Assembly: GCA_016213125.1 (NCBI GenBank)
Contig: JACRBR010000356.1
Location: 1 to 12,568 of the forward strand
Source of the DNA: Chloroflexota bacterium
Lineage (GTDB): Bacteria; Chloroflexota; Dehalococcoidia; DSTF01; JACRBR01
Length of the DNA: 12,568 bases
Direction of reading: 5' to 3'
Part shown: piece by piece, positions 1 through 5,329 of the stretch
Layout: every line of letters begins with the position of its first letter
Numbering within the stretch: the stretch's first letter is position 1
Translations under genes and position numbers: made by a program
The notes under the pieces: generated by a model
Database searches by the model: none
What the model saw: only the letters and a program-made list of their open reading frames with translations
What the model was told of the DNA's origin: nothing

Positions 1-273
1 ATCCGACGCGGTCGACCGCTCGGGGACGATCTCGAACGTAAGCCCGCCGCCAGAGGCCGCGGGTGTCTCGCCGCCTTCAGCGGTGGTGGCCTGGGCGACC
101 GCGGTCGAGCCGACCACCGTCGCGACGGCCGTCTTCAGGTCCTCTGTGATCTCCTGCGAGTTGGTCTTTGGCTTAGCGTCTTCGCGCACGAAGAACCACC
201 AGCCCACCCCTCCCACGACAGCAGCGATGACGAGCAGGGCGAGCGTGCCTGCGACGATCTTTGGCAACGACAT
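1..273 (-). CDS. Membrane-anchored protein, probably YceI-like (partial, C-terminus outside window)
   Basis: The first 91 codons of a minus-strand gene that runs off the left edge. Seen: a short N-terminus (MSLPKI), one strongly hydrophobic segment at about residues 5-27 ending in GWWFFV, then an acidic/Ala/Thr-rich linker to about residue 73, then GGGLTFEIVPERSTASD at the edge. The order anchor, linker, outer domain implies an exported domain held at the membrane. The last residues resemble the opening beta strand of YceI-family proteins (lipocalin-like isoprenoid-binding fold), which often follow such an anchor, but only about 12 residues of that domain are visible, so the family is an inference. 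Start choice: ATG codons lie at 279 and 273 in frame; a GAAAGG ribosome site sits 6 nt before the one at 273 and directly abuts the one at 279, so 273 is preferred. It lies 132 bp downstream of the LarA-family gene on the same strand. Confidence 0.6.
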   Translation of the reverse strand, partial: MSLPKIVAGTLALLVIAAVVGGVGWWFFVREDAKPKTNSQEITEDLKTAVATVVGSTAVAQATTAEGGETPAASGGGLTFEIVPERSTASD

Positions 274-405
274 GTACATCCTTTCGCCGGACTCGCGCGG
301 AACTCGCGCTCGCGGTGGTTGCAGGCATCTTACGGCAGCAGCACCGGGCCACCGGCAAGGAGAAGCCGCCGCAATCACTAAGAAACGGTTACGGAGTTGG
401 GATCC

Positions 406-1776
406 TCAGTTCACGCAGACCACGGAGCAGTCCGTGCCGTGCAGGCGTTCCGCTTCGCGGATGGCGTCCTCCACGGTCGGCGCGTACTCGAACCCGACGT
501 GCCTCGGCACCGCCGGATCCTCCGCCCCCGCGACGATGACGCGCGATGCGTGCTTCAGCCGTCGCAGCGGGTGCGTTGCCAGCACGGCGTGCACCGGGTG
601 GAAGGCCACCCCGTTGCGATACCGGTCGATGTACGCCGGGTGCGTCGCGAACTCGTCTCCGAAGCGCCGCATGATCTCGTACGGGTCGCGCGTCTCCGGC
701 AGCACGCGCTCCCAGCAGTCCTTGTACGACGGGTGGTGCTCCATGTCCCACTGCTCCGGGCAGGGCGACGCCAGCACCACGGTGCAACCGGGCTTGCCCA
801 GCGCCTCGACGTAGCCGCCCAGATACCCGAGGCCCGACGATATCAGCGTGAGGATCGGGTTCAGCGTGCCGAACACCGCGTACGGGCTCCATGCCGGCAG
901 TCCGTACACGACGACGTCCGCCGGCTCCGCCTGCGACCGCCTCGGCGGATTCCGCGAGGCCATCACCTCCAGCGCGGCCGCGCGCGTCTCGGCGACGCCA
1001 CCCGCCCAGATGTGCGCCATCTTCGTCGGCGACGCCTGCACGCACTCGATCTTGTAGAAGCGCTTACCCATCCGCTGTTCGAGGTGGGCGCCCATCTGGT
1101 TCAATACGTCGTGCATTCGGTTCTTCAGCACCGACATGCTCATCCCGTCGGGATGATGCGTGTGCCGGATCGACTTCCATGTCGAAAGCCCGACGGCGAT
1201 CGACTTCCACCCGCCACTGAAGCCCAGGTGGAGCCCCGCGTTGACGTACACGCAAAGGTCCGACTCCGCCGCGTGCCTGCTAATCTCGACGTCGAATCCG
1301 TGTGCCCCGGTCGTCCCGTAGTTCACGATGTTCGCGGCGTCTTCCGCATCGTGACAGAACAGGCGCTCGCCGAATCGCGCGACCAGGTCCTGCCCGATGA
1401 TGGTCGCCAGCTCTCCGTGCGTGAACTTCCGGTGCAGCGCGTTCGCGCAGATCAGCGAGACGTTCGTCTCCGGCACCCCGGCGTCACGGAGCTGCGCCAA
1501 CACCGCCTCGATCGCCGCGCCCCGTATAGGCCCGAACGACGTGACCGTCGGGTCGTCGAACGCGATCACCAGGCGAGAGTCCGGCCGCACCAGCTCGCGG
1601 ATCGGCCGCAGCCCCAGCGGCTGGTCCAGCGCCGCCCGCACCGCCGCATCAAGATCGGCGACAGGCTGCAACCCGCCGCCCGCACCGGCGCCACCGGCGC
1701 GCGAGACCAGCCGCGCCCGTTCGGGCAGCTCCACGTCGATCGTCTTCTCGGCGAAGGGCAGCGTGGCTGTTGCCAT
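406..1776 (-). CDS. LarA-family (DUF2088) nickel-pincer-type racemase/epimerase
   Basis: A 456-residue cytoplasmic enzyme of the LarA family. The founding member, Lactobacillus plantarum LarA, racemises lactate with a nickel-pincer nucleotide cofactor; family members act on varied 2-hydroxy acids, so the substrate here is not known. Seen: FDDPT near 73-77, ANALHRKFTHGEL (His115), then GLHLGFSGGWKS with His183 and Lys191, and IRHTHHPDGM with His205/207/208. These line up with LarA His108, His174, Lys184 and His200, so the cofactor and catalytic residues look intact. A C-terminal alpha/beta domain follows (GLPAWSPYAVFGTLNP and GKPGCTVVLASPCPE). No larB, larC or larE cofactor-synthesis gene is present in the window. 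Start choice: MATATLPFAEKTIDVELP at 1776 gives the usual family N-terminus, and the in-frame extension upstream looks non-coding. There is no Shine-Dalgarno sequence; a TACACC box sits 6 nt upstream. It is divergent from the PIG-L gene. Confidence 0.88.
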   Translation of the reverse strand: MATATLPFAEKTIDVELPERARLVSRAGGAGAGGGLQPVADLDAAVRAALDQPLGLRPIRELVRPDSRLVIAFDDPTVTSFGPIRGAAIEAVLAQLRDAGVPETNVSLICANALHRKFTHGELATIIGQDLVARFGERLFCHDAEDAANIVNYGTTGAHGFDVEISRHAAESDLCVYVNAGLHLGFSGGWKSIAVGLSTWKSIRHTHHPDGMSMSVLKNRMHDVLNQMGAHLEQRMGKRFYKIECVQASPTKMAHIWAGGVAETRAAALEVMASRNPPRRSQAEPADVVVYGLPAWSPYAVFGTLNPILTLISSGLGYLGGYVEALGKPGCTVVLASPCPEQWDMEHHPSYKDCWERVLPETRDPYEIMRRFGDEFATHPAYIDRYRNGVAFHPVHAVLATHPLRRLKHASRVIVAGAEDPAVPRHVGFEYAPTVEDAIREAERLHGTDCSVVCVN

Positions 1777-1782
1777 GCGGGC

Positions 1783-1788
1783 GGTGTA
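1783..1788 (-). promoter_or_regulatory. Putative leaderless -10 box of the LarA-family gene
   Basis: TACACC on the minus strand, preceded by TGT (a TGn-type extended -10) and separated from the ATG at 1776 by exactly 6 nt (GCCCGC). No Shine-Dalgarno sequence lies between. The same geometry occurs before three other genes here. The last base departs from TANNNT, so this is the weakest of the four. Confidence 0.35.
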
Positions 1789-1797
1789 ACACGGGCA

Positions 1798-1871
1798 GAA
1801 GCTGGAGGCTAGACGCTGGAAGCTGTATCGCCCCTGGTCCATCCCGAGACTCCCGCCTCCAGCTTCCAGCG
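1798..1871. repeat. Nested inverted repeats in a divergent intergenic region
   Basis: Two left elements, GAAGCTGGAGGC (1798-1809) and CGCTGGAAGCTG (1814-1825), each have a perfect 12-bp reverse complement in a single right arm, GCCTCCAGCTTCCAGCG (1855-1871): the first pairs with 1855-1866 and the second with 1860-1871. The pairings overlap and so exclude one another. The region lies between the divergent LarA-family and PIG-L genes. If the -10 boxes at 1783-1788 (minus) and 1881-1886 (plus) are right, the two arms cover the -35 zones of both promoters. It may be a regulator-binding region or a scattered repeat element; no second copy was noticed in the window. Confidence 0.7.
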
Positions 1872-1880
1872 CCGCTCCGC

Positions 1881-1886
1881 TACACT
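1881..1886 (+). promoter_or_regulatory. Putative -10 box of the PIG-L deacetylase gene
   Basis: CCGCTACACT contains a TANNNT-type -10 (TACACT) with the same GCTAC start seen at other putative promoters in this window. The expected start of transcription is near 1893, giving a leader of about 48 nt that contains the gene's Shine-Dalgarno sequence. No good -35 hexamer is visible; that zone lies within the right arm of the inverted repeat. Confidence 0.35.
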
Positions 1887-1940
1887 CGATCGCGTGCGGG
1901 CGAAGGGGCCCGCGCTCCATTTACGGGGAGGGACCAGACC

Positions 1941-2780
1941 ATGGCCCGGGGCGGACTGCTCGCGATCTTCGCGCATCCCGACGACGAGACCTTCGGTGTC
2001 GGCGCCACCATGGCCCGGTACGCCGCCAGGGGGGTGCCGGTCACCATGGTCTGCGCCACTCGGGGCGAGGTCGGCGAGATCGCGCCAGGAACGGGCGCCA
2101 CGCCCGAGAACCTGATGCTCTACCGCGAGCAAGAGCTGCGCGATGCCATGAGCATCCTCGGCGTCAGCGACGTGCGCTTCATGGGCTTCCGCGACTCGGG
2201 CATGATGGGCACCGAGGATAACGAGGACCCCCGCGCCTTCATGCGCGCGCACGCGGACGGCGTTCGCCACATGCTGGTGAAGCTCATCCGCGACCTTCGG
2301 CCGGAGGTCGTCGTGACCTGGGACAAGAGCGGCGGCTACGGCCACCCCGACCACGTCGCCACGTATGAGCACGCGACCGCTGCCTTTCACGCCGCCGCCG
2401 ACGCGTCGATGCACCCGACGGCGGGCGCTCCCTGGCAGGCGAAGGCGCTCTTCTACACGTCGATCCCCATCGAGGAGTTCATGCGCCTGGCTGCCGAGCT
2501 CCGGAAGCGTGGCATCGACTTCGGCGCGCCCGGCGGCGAAGAGGGGCTCGCGGAGTTGGAGCGCGTGCCTGCCAACTGCGTCATCGACGTCAGCGACCTC
2601 TATGACCGGAAGATGGAGGCACTGCTGTCCCACCGCACCCAGATCGGCGAGGACGATCCCATCGCGAAGGCCCCGGACGACCTGCGCCGCCAGTTCTTCT
2701 CGCGCGAGTACTTCCACCGTGCGCATCCGCCCGTTCCCGACGGCCGGGTGCTCGACGACTTCTTCACCGGCCTATCTTGA
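1941..2780 (+). CDS. PIG-L/LmbE-family zinc-dependent N-deacetylase
   Basis: A 279-residue enzyme of the PIG-L/LmbE superfamily, zinc hydrolases that remove acetyl groups from N-acetylglucosamine-type substrates (GlcNAc-PI, GlcNAc-inositol, bacillithiol and mycothiol intermediates or conjugates). Seen: the N-terminal strand ends in AHPDDE (His12 and Asp15 as zinc ligands, Asp14 the likely general base), then ATRGEVGEI at 39-47, then GHPDH at 134-138 with His138 as third zinc ligand. RGEVGE and the overall length recall the MshB/Mca group, but mycothiol is an actinobacterial thiol, so the real substrate is open. No signal peptide is visible, so it is probably cytoplasmic. Start choice: the ATG at 1941 has GGGGAGGGA about 8 nt upstream and puts AHPDDE at the usual place; the longer in-frame extension crosses the promoter region and is rejected. 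A strong hairpin follows the stop by 21 bp. Confidence 0.9.
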   Translation: MARGGLLAIFAHPDDETFGVGATMARYAARGVPVTMVCATRGEVGEIAPGTGATPENLMLYREQELRDAMSILGVSDVRFMGFRDSGMMGTEDNEDPRAFMRAHADGVRHMLVKLIRDLRPEVVVTWDKSGGYGHPDHVATYEHATAAFHAAADASMHPTAGAPWQAKALFYTSIPIEEFMRLAAELRKRGIDFGAPGGEEGLAELERVPANCVIDVSDLYDRKMEALLSHRTQIGEDDPIAKAPDDLRRQFFSREYFHRAHPPVPDGRVLDDFFTGLS

Positions 2781-2801
2781 GGACCATGGGCACAAGCCAA
2801 C

Positions 2802-2831
2802 GGGCGCCGTCCTAATACCAGGACGGCGCCC
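2802..2831. terminator. Perfect 12-bp GC-rich hairpin between convergent genes
   Basis: GGGCGCCGTCCT (2802-2813), a 6-nt loop (AATACC), then AGGACGGCGCCC (2820-2831): a perfect stem placed 21 bp after the PIG-L stop, where a terminator belongs. No clear U-tract follows on the plus side; on the minus side the sequence continues GTTGGCTTGTG. The TAG stop of the convergent small ORF (2812-2814) falls at the stem/loop boundary, so the hairpin also spans the last codons of that ORF. It probably acts in both directions. Confidence 0.65.
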
Positions 2832-3060
2832 CTCCAACCGGCGGAAATAGCCCCGCCCCGCCCGTGGCCCCAAGCGTGGCCCCGCGCTCGGCCCGCCGTG
2901 ACGGCGTTGCATCGAACGAGGCACGGCGTTCGTACACCGCGACGCGCCGGTACGTGCGCCCGTGAAGGGGAACCCGCCCGTCCTCAGGGATGGCGGCCGG
3001 GATCCCCTCCGCAAGCGCCAGCATGCGCTCGATTGCCTTGTGCCTGTCGAGGATCAACAT
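2812..3060 (-). CDS. Small hypothetical protein downstream of a helix-turn-helix gene
   Basis: An 82-residue ORF that I do not recognise. It starts (ATG at 3060) 8 bp after the stop of the helix-turn-helix gene on the same strand, so the two would be co-transcribed. Residues 1-45 (MLILDRHKAIERMLALAEGI, then a short basic stretch with GRTYRRVAVYERR) look like a real fold with an amphipathic helix; the tail from about 55 is Arg/Gly/Ala-rich low complexity ending in SWY. Third codon positions are GC-rich as in true genes here. Against it: no clear Shine-Dalgarno sequence, and its last codons are also the stem of the strong hairpin at 2802-2831. It may be a partner of the regulator, the remnant of a longer gene, or non-coding. 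Confidence 0.45.
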   Translation of the reverse strand: MLILDRHKAIERMLALAEGIPAAIPEDGRVPLHGRTYRRVAVYERRASFDATPSRRAERGATLGATGGAGLFPPVGGAPSWY

Positions 3061-3068
3061 GTCCGGGC

Positions 3069-3326
3069 TCAGCGTGAGTCGGTGTTCAGCGAGTTGATCT
3101 CCTGCCGGACGATCTGGCTGACGCGCTGCCGTGTCACCCCGAAGTGCTCGGCCAGCCGCGACTGCAGGCCCCAGCGCCCGCCATTCCCGGCCACGCCCTT
3201 CCTGATCAGCACTCTCGCGGCGATGCGGATCTTCTCCGTCCGCGTCAGCTCTCCCTCGCCCTCCCCTTCGCAGATGCTCTCCTCGATCCCTCCGGTGATG
3301 GTGTATGGGTGCACGTCCGTGGTCAT
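3069..3326 (-). CDS. Small helix-turn-helix DNA-binding protein
   Basis: An 85-residue protein, probably a DNA-binding regulator. Seen: a Glu/Gly-rich segment at about 15-26 (EESICEGEGEGE), then a helical region, then a clear helix-turn-helix at about 55-76, with LAEHFGVTRQRVSQIVRQE giving the A-x3-G-V-T-x3-V-S-x-I pattern of Cro/sigma-type motifs. There is no other domain, so it must rely on its partner or on dimerisation for any sensing. Start choice: the ATG at 3326 is preceded by GGGAGG with a 6-nt gap, one of the best ribosome sites in the window. A 9-bp-arm palindrome at 3384-3417, 58-91 bp upstream, is a candidate autoregulatory operator. It is followed at 8 bp by a small unknown ORF. 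The family is not identified, and target genes are unknown. Confidence 0.72.
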   Translation of the reverse strand: MTTDVHPYTITGGIEESICEGEGEGELTRTEKIRIAARVLIRKGVAGNGGRWGLQSRLAEHFGVTRQRVSQIVRQEINSLNTDSR

Positions 3327-3383
3327 CCCTGCCCTCCCGTGTGAACGCTCGCCTGCGGCGAGTGAGCGCCATGAACGTCCGTC

Positions 3384-3417
3384 GGCTTGACGAACCGTCC
3401 AAAAACTACGTCAAGCC
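3384..3417. promoter_or_regulatory. Candidate operator: 9-bp inverted repeat upstream of the HTH gene
   Basis: GGCTTGACG (3384-3392) and CGTCAAGCC (3409-3417) are perfect reverse complements separated by 16 bp, so equivalent bases are 25 bp apart. Each arm contains TTGACG, a good -35 hexamer, on opposite strands; the hexamer 17 bp beyond each (GTCAAG) is a poor -10, so these are more likely operator half-sites than promoters. It lies 58 bp upstream of the HTH start codon, in the expected place for autoregulation. Binding by that protein is an inference. Confidence 0.5.
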
Positions 3418-3509
3418 CTCTCACGGGACGCGTGCGCGCCTCTCACCGGGTTTTGGTCGCGAATGACGAACCCTTAAGGGAGTGCTTTGGCGAGGTTCGT
3501 GTCATCGCC

Positions 3510-3533
3510 GGGCGAGGCAGTGGCTTGCGCCCA
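3510..3533. repeat. REP-like palindrome, degenerate copy
   Basis: GGGCGAGGCAGTGGCTTGCGCCCA shares its first 13 bases with the copy at 3581, but its right arm has diverged (GGCTTGCGCCC), so the dyad is imperfect. The two copies are 71 bp apart in the same orientation. Confidence 0.55.
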
Positions 3534-3580
3534 CATTCGAACGCGGTGGGCCAATTTGGGGCCCGCTTCGCGTCACTGCA

Positions 3581-3601
3581 GGGCGAGGCAGTGCCTCGCC
3601 C
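3581..3601. repeat. REP-like perfect palindrome
   Basis: GGGCGAGGCA, one central G, then TGCCTCGCCC: perfect 10-bp arms. The left neighbour CACTGC (3574-3579) can instead pair with GCAGTG (3588-3593), so two exclusive hairpins are possible. GC-rich extragenic palindromes of this kind, flanked by CCTACGG, are commonly dispersed in bacterial genomes. Confidence 0.6.
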
Positions 3602-3677
3602 CTACGGGCGGCGCCGGGTCGGAGGCTGCCATCCGAGTGCAGTTGGTCAGTGGATGAAGCGGCAAGTGGCGGGGTGC

Positions 3678-3683
3678 TACGAT
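3678..3683 (+). promoter_or_regulatory. Putative leaderless -10 box of the L,D-transpeptidase gene
   Basis: TGCTACGAT: an extended -10 (TGn) with TACGAT, then exactly 6 nt (CACCGC) before the ATG at 3690. No Shine-Dalgarno sequence is present. Transcription would start at or next to the start codon. No clear -35 hexamer is seen. Confidence 0.5.
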
Positions 3684-3689
3684 CACCGC

Positions 3690-4538
3690 ATGCGGCGGCG
3701 TCTCCTCCTCGCCCCGGCGACGTGCCTGGCGTTCCTCGCGCTCGCCTGCTCAGGCGACAGCGAACCTGCGCCCACGCTGAGCCCCACGCCCACCCAGACG
3801 CCGACGCCCGCACCCGCCACTGCCACGCCCCTCCCAACGGCCACCCCGCGCCCCACCGTCTCCGAGAACGTGGCCATCGTCGTCGGCGGCGACCTTCGCG
3901 TCCGCAGCGCCGCCACCACGCAGTCCGAGGTGCTGAACACTCTGCCCGACAGGTCGGTCGTAGTCATCGACGCCGCCGTCCAGGGCGAGAACTGGCTTGT
4001 CGGCAGCCAGACGTGGGTCCCTGCCGCGCCGGACTGGACCACGACGTGGTTCCGCCTCACCGACGGCTCCTACGTCTACGCTGCCTTCGTCTTCATCCTG
4101 CAGCCGGGCGAAGCCACACCCCTAGTCGACCCGGCCGGGCAGGAGAAGTGGATCGACGTGAACGTCACGACCCAGACGGCCACCGCGATGCTCGGCCAGA
4201 CGCCCCTCTACACCGCGCCCGTGTCCACCGGTTCCCCGCAGTTCCCCAGCCCCATCGGCACGCACCGCCTGCAGCGCGACGGCCGCGTGCCCGTCGAGCG
4301 CATGACGGCGTCGCAGGCTGGCTACGTCCCCGGCCAGGCCACCTACGACGTCGAGCGGGTGTTGTTCACGCAGTACTACGACAACAAGGGCGACGCTCTG
4401 CACCTGAACTACTGGCGCCCGAAAGAGGTCTTCGGCCGCACCGCGACCAGCCACGGCTGCGTCGGCATGCAGCTCCACGACGCCCAGTGGTTCTGGCTCT
4501 ACGGCGAGCCCGACATGCGCGTGGAAATCCACCCGTAG
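3690..4538 (+). CDS. SH3-domain L,D-transpeptidase (YkuD) lipoprotein
   Basis: A 282-residue cell-envelope enzyme. L,D-transpeptidases of the YkuD family make 3-3 cross-links in peptidoglycan or attach proteins to it with a catalytic cysteine. Seen in order: a basic N-terminus and hydrophobic signal ending in the lipobox LALAC (lipidated Cys20); a Thr/Pro linker (about 25-58); a bacterial SH3-like domain (about 60-140, GDLRVRSAATTQSEVLNTLP); and the catalytic domain (about 150-282) with GSPQFPSPIGTH, His238 and SHGCVGM holding Cys257. The usual motif ends HGChN or HGCvR; here it is HGCVGM, a modest variation. Start choice: the ATG at 3690 begins exactly at the signal peptide; longer in-frame reading crosses palindromic repeats. 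No Shine-Dalgarno sequence; a TACGAT box lies 6 nt upstream. The gene ends 2 bp from the end of the convergent HEPN pseudogene. Confidence 0.9.
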   Translation: MRRRLLLAPATCLAFLALACSGDSEPAPTLSPTPTQTPTPAPATATPLPTATPRPTVSENVAIVVGGDLRVRSAATTQSEVLNTLPDRSVVVIDAAVQGENWLVGSQTWVPAAPDWTTTWFRLTDGSYVYAAFVFILQPGEATPLVDPAGQEKWIDVNVTTQTATAMLGQTPLYTAPVSTGSPQFPSPIGTHRLQRDGRVPVERMTASQAGYVPGQATYDVERVLFTQYYDNKGDALHLNYWRPKEVFGRTATSHGCVGMQLHDAQWFWLYGEPDMRVEIHP

Positions 4539-4540
4539 GG

Positions 4541-4906
4541 CTACTGGAGATCCTCTTCCTCCGGCGGTGGTGGAACCAACGATTCGAGGTTGCGGAGAAG
4601 TTCCGGAACGTCAGTCGTAATCACTCGCCAGATGCGGTGGTAGTCGATCTCGCCATATTGGTGGGCGAGCACGTTGCGCTGCGAAATGATGCCGCCCCAC
4701 GGGATTTCAGGGTGCTGAGACTTGAACTACGGTGACACGAGTCCCGCCGCTTCGCCGATGAGCTCGGTCGCGCGCTCCAGGGCTCGACGCAACGTCAAGT
4801 CCGCGAGCATATCCTCGTGCGTCGCGCCCGCGGCGATGGCGAGCAACTCGTTGCACAGCTCTCGCATGTCCCACAGGTACGCCGCCTCGCCCTCGTCAGG
4901 CCGCAT
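4541..4906 (-). pseudogene. HEPN-domain (HepT/DUF86) toxin gene with in-frame stop
   Basis: The reading frame is 121 codons long, the normal size for HepT-like proteins, but codon 60 is TAG (4727-4729). The N-terminal part (MRPDEGEAAYLWDMREL to IGEAAGLVSP, 59 residues) and the C-terminal part (FKSQHPEIPWGGIISQRNVL to EEEDLQ) are in the same frame and together match the DUF86/HepT pattern; relatives usually have Glu in SPEF, so one GAG-to-TAG change explains the stop. HepT toxins are RNases with an R-x4-H-x-Y motif whose Tyr is AMPylated by the MNT antitoxin. Here that motif, RNVLAHQY (Arg77, His82, Tyr84; 4655-4678), lies wholly after the stop, so the truncated product cannot be an active RNase. 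No ATG falls between the stop and the motif. The ATG at 4906 overlaps the antitoxin gene by 11 bp, indicating translational coupling. An assembly error is the main alternative. Confidence 0.85.
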
Positions 4907-5207
4907 AGAGAATGGTCAGGTCGCGCATGATGCTTCGTCGCCGGAAGGGGTTGCGGATCGTTCCGCGCTCGACCACGTCGGCGTCCCGGCCGAGAAGTGT
5001 CTTCAGCTGCTCCCGCATTTCGGCGAAGTCCCACAGGCTCCATTCTGCGTCGGGCGCGAACGCCACCATCACGTCGATGTCGCTGTCAGGGCGCATCTCG
5101 CCCCGCGCTGCTGAGCCAAACAGAGCGAGCTCGCTGATCTTCCATGTCCTGCAGAATGCAGTGACGGCCTCCCGGGGTACCTGAATTGCAGGATGTATGG
5201 CGTCCAT
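4896..5207 (-). CDS. MNT-domain antitoxin nucleotidyltransferase (MntA-like)
   Basis: A 103-residue minimal nucleotidyltransferase. In MntA-HepT (MNT-HEPN) modules this protein neutralises the HEPN RNase by transferring AMP to a tyrosine next to its active site. Seen: LFGSAARGEMRPDSDIDVMV at 29-48, the GS-x10-DxD signature with Asp43 and Asp45 as metal ligands, and a third acidic site in GRDADVVERG (Asp77). The length is typical and all key residues are present, so it looks functional even though its partner has a stop codon. Gene order, antitoxin first and an 11-bp overlap with the toxin, fits the family. Start choice: the ATG at 5207 has no Shine-Dalgarno sequence but a TACAAT box 6 nt upstream. 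It is divergent from the acyl-CoA dehydrogenase gene. Confidence 0.9.
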   Translation of the reverse strand: MDAIHPAIQVPREAVTAFCRTWKISELALFGSAARGEMRPDSDIDVMVAFAPDAEWSLWDFAEMREQLKTLLGRDADVVERGTIRNPFRRRSIMRDLTILYAA

Positions 5208-5213
5208 TGGCGC

Positions 5214-5219
5214 ATTGTA
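5214..5219 (-). promoter_or_regulatory. Putative leaderless -10 box of the MNT antitoxin gene
   Basis: GGCTACAAT on the minus strand, with TACAAT (5 of 6 bases of the consensus -10) exactly 6 nt (GCGCCA) before the ATG at 5207. No Shine-Dalgarno sequence. The -35 position holds GGTGTG, which is poor. Confidence 0.5.
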
Positions 5220-5275
5220 GCCAATTCCCGGAGCGACACACCTGCTCTTCCGCTAACCCCCAAAATTCCGGAAGC

Positions 5276-5281
5276 TATAGA
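5276..5281 (+). promoter_or_regulatory. Possible -10 box of the acyl-CoA dehydrogenase gene
   Basis: TATAGA lies 48 nt before the ATG at 5330 and would give a leader of roughly 40 nt that includes the GCGGAG ribosome site. It follows the short palindrome TTCCGGAA (5266-5273). No convincing -35 hexamer is visible, so this is tentative. Confidence 0.3.
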
Positions 5282-5329
5282 CCGATCCCGCCCCGACGAC
5301 CGACGACCAACACCTGAGCGGAGCTCCCC

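Larger units (their letters stand above)
3327..3689. other. Gene-free region between divergent genes (363 bp)
   Basis: No convincing coding sequence on either strand. It holds the ribosome site of the helix-turn-helix gene at its left end, the GGCTTGACG palindrome (3384-3417), a small GGGCC...GGCCC hairpin (3548-3564), two REP-like copies beginning GGGCGAGGCAGTG (3510 and 3581), and a putative leaderless -10 for the L,D-transpeptidase gene at 3678-3683. Confidence 0.7.

Noticed and set aside
397..1812. A 471-codon plus-strand frame opposite the LarA-family gene
   Set aside because: Its Arg/His/Pro-rich translation has no recognisable motif, while the minus-strand frame carries all LarA signature residues.
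1777..1920. N-terminal extension of the LarA-family protein to 1920
   Set aside because: The extra 48 residues match no family N-terminus, run through the inverted repeats and overlap the promoter zone of the divergent gene.
1770..1940. Upstream in-frame extension of the PIG-L protein
   Set aside because: It crosses the intergenic inverted repeats, and the AHPDDE motif normally lies about 10 residues from the start, as it does from the ATG at 1941 with its strong ribosome site.
2812..3402. One long 196-residue minus-strand protein instead of the HTH gene plus a small ORF
   Set aside because: The first 100 or so residues of that frame are Arg/Gly-rich shadow of the HTH gene, which has the better ribosome site and a clear fold; only the last 82 residues look possibly real.
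3384..3417. The TTGACG hexamers as -35 boxes of a promoter pair
   Set aside because: The hexamer at the right distance on both strands is GTCAAG, a very poor -10; the perfect symmetry fits an operator better.
4727..4729. TAG in the HEPN gene as a recoded sense codon
   Set aside because: Other genes here end normally at TAG (L,D-transpeptidase 4536-4538, acyl-CoA dehydrogenase 6563-6565, DHS-family 9291-9293), so a genome-wide reassignment is not credible.
5224..5274. AATTCCCGGAG and AATTCCGGAAG as a repeated operator between the MNT and acyl-CoA dehydrogenase genes
   Set aside because: The two sites differ by an inserted base and are short; without more copies this could easily be chance.
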